Notes under the pieces: model-generated
Told to the model about the DNA's origin: nothing
The model's database searches: none
Seen by the model: the letters and a program-made list of their open reading frames with translations, nothing else
Source: M1-B18 sp048264125
GTDB taxonomy: Bacteria > Bacillota > Clostridia > Peptostreptococcales > Natronincolaceae
DNA: 64,000 nucleotides
Direction: 5' to 3'
NCBI GenBank assembly: GCA_048264125.1
Contig: JBLXDM010000005.1
Span: forward strand, 248,001 to 312,000
In this document: piece after piece, positions 57,353-64,000 of the stretch
Position numbering within the stretch: position 1 is the first letter of the stretch
Layout of the letters: each line of letters opens with the position of its first letter
Translations under genes and position numbers: made by a program

Positions 57353-58852
57353 CTATCTTTTATGTTTCTCGGTCAGTTCCTTGAGTTTGATCCCATGTTC
57401 CTCCGTTAAGTCCCCTTCCCTAAGTCTCCATTGCCAGTTATCCCCTACTGTACCGGGTTTGTTCATCCTACTACCACTATCAAGACAGAGCATATCTTGC
57501 AGCGGTATGATTGAGATAAATCCGTTACTGGATAAGACAACTTCAATCAGGGACCAGCATATTTCTTCATCATTCATGCTATCATTAATACCATAGTATT
57601 TTTGAAGGTTCTTAAGAACTATAGAGTCCGTCCCTTGTTGGCCTTTTACCCACCCAAGCAAGGTATCATTGTCATGGGTGCCGGTGTAGATGACCATATC
57701 CTCAGGATGTTTTTGGGGCAGTATTTCTTCTTCCTTACCATCTTCTATGGCAAATTGAAGCACCTTCATCCCCGGTAAGGAGAGTTTTTTACGAAGTTGA
57801 TTCACTTCCTCCGTTATAATCCCTAAATCTTCAGCGATTAAGGGTATATGTCGAAGGCTTTTCCTAATGGATTTAAACAGTTCTTCCCCAGGTCCCTTAA
57901 TCCACTGTCCCTCTTTAGCAGAAGTTGCATCAGCAGGAATCTCCCAATAAGATTCCAAACCTCTGAAATGATCAATTCGAAGGACATGGAACATTTCCAT
58001 ACTCTTTTTTAATCTTTTGATCCACCATTGATAACCTTCATCCTTCATACTGGCCCAATTATATAGCGGATTGCCCCATAGTTGTCCTTCTTCACTGAAA
58101 TAATCAGGGGGAACCCCGGCAACCACCTTCGGTTTACCTTTCTCATCCAGTAAGAATAATTCCCTATGGGTCCAGACATCACTACTATCATAAGAAACAA
58201 ATAGGGGCAAATCCCCAATTATTTTAATGTTTTTACTATTAGCATATTCCTTCAGCCTTGTCCATTGTTTCCAAAATATAAATTGACAAAAAATATTGTA
58301 ACCAATTTCATCGGAAAGAAGTTCTTCATAAGCCTCGATGGTTGTTTTTCGTCTTTGGGCAATTGACGTTTCCCATTGATCCCAACAGGCTCCCTTAAAG
58401 AAGGTTTTGACAGAATTAAAAAACGCATAATCCTTCAACCAATCTTCATTGTCATGTAAAAAATCTAAATAGGCCCCCCCAGATGTTTTTTGGGCAAACC
58501 TAAAATAAGCCTTTTTGAGAAGTTTTTCTTTATTAACTTGAACCTGTTGATAATCTACCCGATCACTGGATCGCAGCTGACAAACCAAAGCCTCCTGGGA
58601 CAAAAGGAGCCCCTCTTGAACCAATCCATCAATATCAATTAAGAGGTGATTACTGGCAAAGGCTGACGGACCTTGATAGGGTGATGCACCTAAGCCCATG
58701 GGGGATAGGGGCAAAATCTGCCAATATTTTTGATGGCTATCACAGAGAAAATCAATGAATTTATAGGCTGCTTCTCCCAAATCTCCTATCCCATATTTGG
58801 ATGGCAATGATGTTATATGCAGTAAAATGCCACAACCTCTAGTATCAAGCAT
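57353..58852 (-). CDS. malQ: 4-alpha-glucanotransferase
   Basis: Transfers alpha-1,4-glucan segments; last gene of the glycogen operon. 499 residues, GH77. Motifs: RGCGILLHITSLPSKYGIGD, SPYQGPSAFASNHLLID, KIIGDLPLFVSYDSSDVW, LRIDHFRGLESYW with the nucleophile Asp, IAEDLGIITEEV with the acid/base Glu, and YTGTHDNDTLLGW. GGAGG lies 6 nt before the ATG. It begins 17 nt after the GH13 gene. With glgP it would recycle short chains. Confidence 0.96.
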   Translation of the reverse strand: MLDTRGCGILLHITSLPSKYGIGDLGEAAYKFIDFLCDSHQKYWQILPLSPMGLGASPYQGPSAFASNHLLIDIDGLVQEGLLLSQEALVCQLRSSDRVDYQQVQVNKEKLLKKAYFRFAQKTSGGAYLDFLHDNEDWLKDYAFFNSVKTFFKGACWDQWETSIAQRRKTTIEAYEELLSDEIGYNIFCQFIFWKQWTRLKEYANSKNIKIIGDLPLFVSYDSSDVWTHRELFLLDEKGKPKVVAGVPPDYFSEEGQLWGNPLYNWASMKDEGYQWWIKRLKKSMEMFHVLRIDHFRGLESYWEIPADATSAKEGQWIKGPGEELFKSIRKSLRHIPLIAEDLGIITEEVNQLRKKLSLPGMKVLQFAIEDGKEEEILPQKHPEDMVIYTGTHDNDTLLGWVKGQQGTDSIVLKNLQKYYGINDSMNDEEICWSLIEVVLSSNGFISIIPLQDMLCLDSGSRMNKPGTVGDNWQWRLREGDLTEEHGIKLKELTEKHKR

Positions 58853-58868
58853 AGCGCTCCTCCATTTT

Positions 58869-60815
58869 CTATTTTTCTAGTAATAGTATTTTACCTTCCA
58901 GAGGTTTTATTTTAATCTTTAATACTCCGTCAACTAAATCTAATTTATTTCCGTGCAATAAATCTTCCAGACTGCTATCCTTGTAATTCTTCAGGTCTAT
59001 AACAATCTCCTTGGTCTCTTCAATATTTTTATTAAGAAGGATTACCAGTGTTTCATTGGGTCTATTATTGCCAAAACCATCTTTACCATCAACAATACAT
59101 CTGATATATCCATAAAGATCCCCTTCTGCTATAAGCCTTTTCCACTCCCCTGTCCTAAGGGCTGCGTGGTTGTTTCTGATGGTTAACAATGTTTTAAACC
59201 AGTTAATCAGTTCTTTGTCTTCATTCCCCCATGGATATGTTCCCCTATTATAGGGGTCATGATGCCCTTCTAAGGCAGTTTCATCACCATAGTAAATGGA
59301 TGGCACGCCCGGAAAGGTCATTTGAAAGAGGGTAATGAGTTTGAGTTTTTCTTTGCAAAGTTCGATTTGTGGCTGAGTCAATTGAATTATCGGCTTTTTG
59401 CCATCATATAAATCTTCATCAAAGGGTATTTCACATAGGATGGTGAAGATTCTGGAAACATCATGGCTTCCCAAAAGATTCATGGTAGAATAAAAATATT
59501 CCTTGGGATAATTCTCATACAGACTCATTAAAGCCAGATGGGTAGCTTCAGCATCTTTATGATTCAGTATAAAATCTATCAGTATTTTTCTAAAGGGGTA
59601 ATTCATCACTGAATCCAGTTCTTCCCCTAAAAGGTACTCCCTTTGCTGATCATGACTCACCTTATTGGATGCATCTTCCCAAACCTCCCCCAATAGAATC
59701 CCATCCGGATCCTTTTCCTTCATTTTTTTCCAGAATGCTTTAATAAACTGATCTGGCAGCTCATCGACAACATCCAAACGCCAACCCTTGACACCACTGT
59801 CCATCCAGTAGTTCAGGACAGATTCTTCATCATAGATGATATAATCCATGTAGGAGGGTTCCAGTTCATTGACATTGGGCAAATCTTCAATGCCCCACCA
59901 TGATTCATAAACTTCAGGATACCTAATGAACCTGTACCACTTATAGTAAGGAGATTCCGGTGATTGGTAGGCCCCCAAACCCTCAAAGTTCCCCTCTTTG
60001 TTAAAATAAATGCTATCACTACCTGTATGGCTAAATACACCATCAATGATTATTTTTATTCCCATTGCCTCTGCCTGACAGCAAAGCTTCTTAAAGGTTT
60101 CTCGATCCCCCAGCATGGGGTCTATCTGCTTATAATCTGAAATATCGTACCTATGATTGCTGGGAGACTTAAAAATGGGGTTAAGATAGATGATACTAAT
60201 CCCCAAATCTTTAAGATAGGATAGTTTTTTTATAATCCCCTCTAGATTTCCGCCAAAAAAAGTCCATCGTTTTACTCTGCCTTCCTGGTCCTTTAAATAT
60301 ATGGGGTTATCCTCCCATCTGGCATGAAGGAGGGTATTGTTTTTGGGGTTTAAAACCTTTCCATTCTCATCCCCATTGAAGAATCGGTCAGGAAAGATTT
60401 GATAAATGACACCATCTTTAAACCAGGAGGGGGTCTTTGCCTCAGGAGAATGAACAGTAATTTGGAAGGATTTAGGCTGGTCTTTGCAGACCAGCCCCAA
60501 CCCACCATAGCATTCACTATTATTCCCATAAAATACTCTTTCATCTTCAAAATCAATGATGAAATAATACCATACCAGGCATTTTTCTCTAGGAACCTTT
60601 AACTCTGCACAATAGATGGCCTGTTCTGCTCCCACAGCTTCTTCCTTTACCATAGGGATAAGGGCTTCTTCATCTTTAATCCATGTCCTTACTAATACTT
60701 GCTGGGTCAAGCCCTCAACCTTTAGCCTTAAATACACCTTAGTCCCCAATGGCACAGCACCAAAGGGATTTCGATAAAAAGCCTCCTGGGAATTGTGAAT
60801 TATTTTGTAACCCAT
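58869..60815 (-). CDS. GH13 alpha-glycosidase (neopullulanase/cyclomaltodextrinase-like)
   Basis: About 648 residues. ATG 60815 is chosen because GAGGGTG lies 6 nt upstream. The N-terminal ~130 residues are a starch-binding-like beta domain. Catalytic GH13 regions: DGVFSHTGSDS (region I), GWRLDVVDELPD (region II, nucleophile Asp), LLGEVWEDAS (region III, Glu acid) and LLGSHDVSR (region IV). GVIYQIFPDRFFNGDENG and a C-terminal beta domain complete the enzyme. No signal peptide, so it acts on intracellular glucan, probably alpha-1,6 or alpha-1,4 bonds left by phosphorylase. Exact specificity is uncertain. Confidence 0.92.
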   Translation of the reverse strand: MGYKIIHNSQEAFYRNPFGAVPLGTKVYLRLKVEGLTQQVLVRTWIKDEEALIPMVKEEAVGAEQAIYCAELKVPREKCLVWYYFIIDFEDERVFYGNNSECYGGLGLVCKDQPKSFQITVHSPEAKTPSWFKDGVIYQIFPDRFFNGDENGKVLNPKNNTLLHARWEDNPIYLKDQEGRVKRWTFFGGNLEGIIKKLSYLKDLGISIIYLNPIFKSPSNHRYDISDYKQIDPMLGDRETFKKLCCQAEAMGIKIIIDGVFSHTGSDSIYFNKEGNFEGLGAYQSPESPYYKWYRFIRYPEVYESWWGIEDLPNVNELEPSYMDYIIYDEESVLNYWMDSGVKGWRLDVVDELPDQFIKAFWKKMKEKDPDGILLGEVWEDASNKVSHDQQREYLLGEELDSVMNYPFRKILIDFILNHKDAEATHLALMSLYENYPKEYFYSTMNLLGSHDVSRIFTILCEIPFDEDLYDGKKPIIQLTQPQIELCKEKLKLITLFQMTFPGVPSIYYGDETALEGHHDPYNRGTYPWGNEDKELINWFKTLLTIRNNHAALRTGEWKRLIAEGDLYGYIRCIVDGKDGFGNNRPNETLVILLNKNIEETKEIVIDLKNYKDSSLEDLLHGNKLDLVDGVLKIKIKPLEGKILLLEK

Positions 60816-60826
60816 ATCATCACCCT

Positions 60827-63253
60827 CTACTCTTCTATGGCATTGGGTATTATTTGCCAAATACCCACAGCATATTCAGATATAGTTTTATCGCTGGAAA
60901 ACTTCCCGGAATGGGCAATATTATTAATACACATTTTATTCCATTTATCCCGATCCCTATAGAGTTGATCAATTTTTGTTTGGGCACTGACATAGGAATC
61001 AAAATCCTTTAAAACAAAGTATTCATCATTATACTGGAGTAAGGATTCATAGATGCTTCGGAATTCTTCATGACCAGTAGGTAATCGTCCAGAAACCAGT
61101 TCATCCATGATTCTTTTAATTCTTGCATCATTGTTGTAACAATCCACGGAATGATACCCACCGTTTCTATAGAGGTCTAAAACCTCGTCAGCATTCATCC
61201 CAAAGATGACAATATTATCATCTCCTACTTCGTCTTTTATCTCAATATTAGCCCCATCCAGGGTGCCCAAGGTCACTGCACCATTCATCATAAACTTCAT
61301 GTTGCCAGTCCCCGATGCTTCCTTACTGGCTGTTGAAATCTGTTCACTAACATCTGCCGCCGGAAAAATCCTTTCAGCCAGGGATACTCGATAATTATCT
61401 AAATAAATAACTTTGATTTTATCCTCTATAGACTTATCATTGTTAATGACTTGGGCCAGGGTATTGATGAGTTTAATAATTTGTTTTGCCATGTAATAGC
61501 CCGGTGCTGCTTTACCCCCAAAAATGAAAACCCTGGGGTGAATATCTAGACTGGGATCATCCTTAATTCTATTGTATAAATCCATGATATGAAGGGCATT
61601 GAGTAATTGTCTTTTGTAACCATGGATTCTTTTAATCTGGACATCAAATATAGCATTGACATCTAAACTTAAAGAATATCTTTCCTGAATGATTCTAGCC
61701 AATTCAATTTTGTTTTTCAGTTTGTCTTTATAGATGGCCTCTCTAAAGCCCTTATCGTTGGCGTGCCTTAAGAGTTTTATTAAATCAGTGGGATGGTTAA
61801 TCCATCCTTGACCGATGGTATCATTAATGGTAGCAGTTAAATAAGGATTGGACTTTAAGAGCCATCTCCTATGGGTGATGCCATTGGTTTTATTGTTGAA
61901 TTTATAAGGGTAGTAGTTATAAAAATCATGGAGGACATTTTTCTTAAGTATTTCTGTGTGGATTTTAGCCACACCATTTACACTATAACTACCAACCACA
62001 GATAGGTTTACCATTTTAACTGAGCCATCGGAAATAATGGACATGAAATTAATCTTGCCCCAATCTCCAGGATATCTGTTCCATAATTCATTGCAAAAGC
62101 GTTCATTAATTTCTTGAATAATCATATATATTCTTGGTAATAAGGATTTGATCATATCTTCTGGCCATTTTTCCAGCGCCTCTGGTAAAACCGTATGGTT
62201 TGTGTAAGAAATCACATTGGTTGTTATTTTCCAAGCACCTTCCCACTCCATACCTTCCTCATCAATGAGAATCCGCATCATTTCAGGAATGGCCAGTGCT
62301 GGATGGGTATCATTAATATGGATGGCGACCTTTTCATCAAGGTTATGGATCGCGTCATTATTCTTTTTGTACCGTCTGATAATACTCTGTAATCCAGCAG
62401 AAACCATGAAATATTGTTGCTTTAATCTTAGTTCTTTGCCCTGATAATTATTGTCATCTGGGTAAAGGATTTCTGAAATCATTTCAACAGAACGTTTATA
62501 TTCAACGGCCTTTAAATAATCCCTTCTACTATGATGAGATAAATCCAAATCCTTATCAGCTGTATTCGCACTCCAAAGCCTTAAAGTGTTAACCGTCTTG
62601 TTTTGGTATCCGGGAATGGGTACATCATAGGGTACTGCCAATACAGGCTCATACTCCTCATGGTTAAAGGTCAGTTTTCCATCCACTTCCTCTACATTTA
62701 CCTTCCCATAGAATTTGACCAAAACTGCTTTGTCAGCCTTTCTTATTTCCCATATGTTCCCTTCCGTTAGCCATTTATCAGGCAATTCAACTTGATAGCC
62801 ATCGACGATTTTCTGCTCAAAAAGCCCATACTTGTATCTGATTCCACAGCCATGACCTGGTAAACCCAAGGAAGCCAATGAATCTAAGAAACAAGCTGCC
62901 AGTCTGCCAAGGCCACCATTACCAAGACCGGCATCGGGTTCAATTTCTTCAATCTCTTCCAAATCAATGCCCAATTCCTTCAATGCTTCCTTACATAAAT
63001 CCCTAATTCCTAAATTCAACAAATAGGCCCCCAGGAATTTCCCCGGCAGGAATTCAATGGAGAGGTAATAAACTTGCTTTACCTCATGGTCATAATAGTA
63101 GGTATTGGTCTTGACCCAATTTCTTATGATCGCATCCCTTGCAATACTTGCCAGTGATGTATATTTGTCATAATCAGATGCTTCATTTAGCTTCTTGCCA
63201 TGCATGGTTTCTAATTTATCTAGAAAGAGTTCTTTAAAGGTTTCTTTTTTCAT
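60827..63253 (-). CDS. glgP: Glycogen/starch phosphorylase
   Basis: Releases glucose-1-phosphate from glycogen ends. 808 residues, GT35. Motifs: YYLSIEFLPGKFLGAYLLNL near the N-terminus, GLGNGGLGRLAACFLDSLAS, HINDTHPALAIPEMMRILID, and the pyridoxal phosphate site in KEASGTGNMKFMMNGAVTLG. The ATG overlaps the glgA stop in ATGA and the GH13 gene starts 11 nt after its stop, so the operon is tightly coupled. Confidence 0.97.
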   Translation of the reverse strand: MKKETFKELFLDKLETMHGKKLNEASDYDKYTSLASIARDAIIRNWVKTNTYYYDHEVKQVYYLSIEFLPGKFLGAYLLNLGIRDLCKEALKELGIDLEEIEEIEPDAGLGNGGLGRLAACFLDSLASLGLPGHGCGIRYKYGLFEQKIVDGYQVELPDKWLTEGNIWEIRKADKAVLVKFYGKVNVEEVDGKLTFNHEEYEPVLAVPYDVPIPGYQNKTVNTLRLWSANTADKDLDLSHHSRRDYLKAVEYKRSVEMISEILYPDDNNYQGKELRLKQQYFMVSAGLQSIIRRYKKNNDAIHNLDEKVAIHINDTHPALAIPEMMRILIDEEGMEWEGAWKITTNVISYTNHTVLPEALEKWPEDMIKSLLPRIYMIIQEINERFCNELWNRYPGDWGKINFMSIISDGSVKMVNLSVVGSYSVNGVAKIHTEILKKNVLHDFYNYYPYKFNNKTNGITHRRWLLKSNPYLTATINDTIGQGWINHPTDLIKLLRHANDKGFREAIYKDKLKNKIELARIIQERYSLSLDVNAIFDVQIKRIHGYKRQLLNALHIMDLYNRIKDDPSLDIHPRVFIFGGKAAPGYYMAKQIIKLINTLAQVINNDKSIEDKIKVIYLDNYRVSLAERIFPAADVSEQISTASKEASGTGNMKFMMNGAVTLGTLDGANIEIKDEVGDDNIVIFGMNADEVLDLYRNGGYHSVDCYNNDARIKRIMDELVSGRLPTGHEEFRSIYESLLQYNDEYFVLKDFDSYVSAQTKIDQLYRDRDKWNKMCINNIAHSGKFSSDKTISEYAVGIWQIIPNAIEE

Positions 63254-64000
63254 TTGACCACCCCTTTACCAGTAATAGATTGGTATATCTCCTTATATTT
63301 CCCGGCAGATTTTTCCCAGCTATTGTCGGTGCACATTGCATTTCTCCTGAGTTTTAGCCACTTGGGTTTTTGGTGAAAAGTCTCAATGGCCCTTTCTATA
63401 ACGTATAACATATCATGGGCATTATAATGGGCAAATGAAAAACCATTGCCATCTTGGTTAATGTCACTAAAGGGTTTTATGGTATCCTTAAGGCCACCGG
63501 TTTCCCTGACTATGGGTATACAACCATATCTAAGGGCAATCAGTTGTGATAGGCCACAGGGTTCAAAACTGGAGGGCATCAAGAGAAAGTCTGAACCGGC
63601 ATAAATCTTTTGAGCCAGGCTTGTGTCAAAATCAATCCTTACTGCCAATTTGCCCCTGTATTGGTTTTGGTAATAAAGTAGCATTTGATGGTATTTTTCG
63701 TCACCGGTTCCTAATACCACCATTTGTAGATCCAGTGCCAGTATTTCATCCAGTACCCTTTCCACCAAATCCAGTCCCTTTTGGTCTGTGAGACGGGTCA
63801 CCATGGATATAATGGGGATGTCCGCCCTTTTTTCTAGACCAACAATCTCTTGGAGATTATCTTTATTGTATTGCTTTGAGCCCAAAGATTTATAGTTGTA
63901 TGGCTTTTTGATATATGCATCTGTTTCAGGATTATAAAAATCATAATCAATGCCATTGACAATCCCTTTTAATTTATAATGATATTTTTGCAAAACACCC
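63250..64000 (-). CDS. glgA: Glycogen synthase GlgA, C-terminal part, cut by window edge
   Basis: Transfers glucose from ADP-glucose to glycogen. The C-terminal ~250 codons lie inside the window; the frame is open to the right edge (GVLQKYHYKLKGIVNGIDYD), so the start is outside. Features of the GT5 C-terminal Rossmann domain: PIISMVTRLTDQKGLDLVER, LVVLGTGDEKYHQMLL-like strand, SDFLLMPSSFEPCGLSQLIA and RETGGLKDTIKPF. The stop overlaps the glgP start. Confidence 0.96.
   Translation of the reverse strand, partial: GVLQKYHYKLKGIVNGIDYDFYNPETDAYIKKPYNYKSLGSKQYNKDNLQEIVGLEKRADIPIISMVTRLTDQKGLDLVERVLDEILALDLQMVVLGTGDEKYHQMLLYYQNQYRGKLAVRIDFDTSLAQKIYAGSDFLLMPSSFEPCGLSQLIALRYGCIPIVRETGGLKDTIKPFSDINQDGNGFSFAHYNAHDMLYVIERAIETFHQKPKWLKLRRNAMCTDNSWEKSAGKYKEIYQSITGKGVVK

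Overview
The window looks like chromosomal DNA from an AT-rich, Gram-positive, anaerobic, motile bacterium of the class Clostridia. The evidence is strong GGAGG ribosome binding sites with many TTG/GTG starts, lipoprotein signal peptides, a T-box leader, the Firmicute order dgt-yqxD-dnaG-rpoD-trmK-nif3, a clostridial-looking RNase P RNA, an oxygen-independent ribonucleotide reductase (nrdD/nrdG) and several chemotaxis receptors. An Alkaliphilus/Natronincola-like relative is a guess from gene content only.

Layout. 0-5 kb: end of a peptide ABC transporter operon (binding lipoprotein, then permease running off the left edge) and a membrane lipoprotein with a degenerate M28 peptidase fold. 5-12 kb: a CoA-type Nudix hydrolase, then a leftward respiratory block of pentahaem nitrite reductase NrfA followed by the system II cytochrome c maturation pair ResB/CcsA and a small lipoprotein; divergent from it, a flavin amine oxidase and a 90-residue orphan. 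12-20 kb: housekeeping core with rnpB, an RNase H, nif3, trmK, rpoD, dnaG, yaiI/yqxD and dgt, all leftward. 20-23 kb: a T-box leader controlling a CstA-type transporter. 23-36 kb: a signalling island with a PAS/GAF histidine kinase, two response regulators (REC-HDOD and REC-CdaR/PucR), an EAL protein, two chemoreceptors, a YkuK-like protein, a radical SAM/SPASM protein and a CBS-GGDEF protein.

36-52 kb is a mosaic of accessory genes and decayed sequence: a CD3324-type regulator with an unknown partner, a large cold-shock/STAND-ATPase/HEPN-like protein that resembles a defence effector, nrdD/nrdG behind a pair of NrdR boxes, a DUF985 cupin, an XRE/membrane pair, DegV, a membrane diguanylate cyclase, an orphan RelB antitoxin and a TetR/hydrolase pair. 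Palindromic intergenic repeats, a degV scrap and a duplicated promoter fragment lie among them. 52-57 kb: a two-component system (kinase then regulator) and an ABC exporter (ATPase then permease); the two promoters have the same direct-repeat operator at identical distances from the -10 box, so the system probably controls itself and the exporter. 57-64 kb: a leftward glycogen operon, glgA (cut by the right edge), glgP, a GH13 enzyme and malQ, with a transposase scrap beside it.

Best leads: (1) the cold-shock/STAND/HEPN-like protein at 38.3-40.5 kb; (2) the repeated operator at 54.5 and 56.7 kb; (3) the catalytically dead M28/membrane lipoprotein at 2.8-4.9 kb; (4) the T-box upstream of cstA; (5) the palindromic repeat families. 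All calls were made by eye, without database searches.
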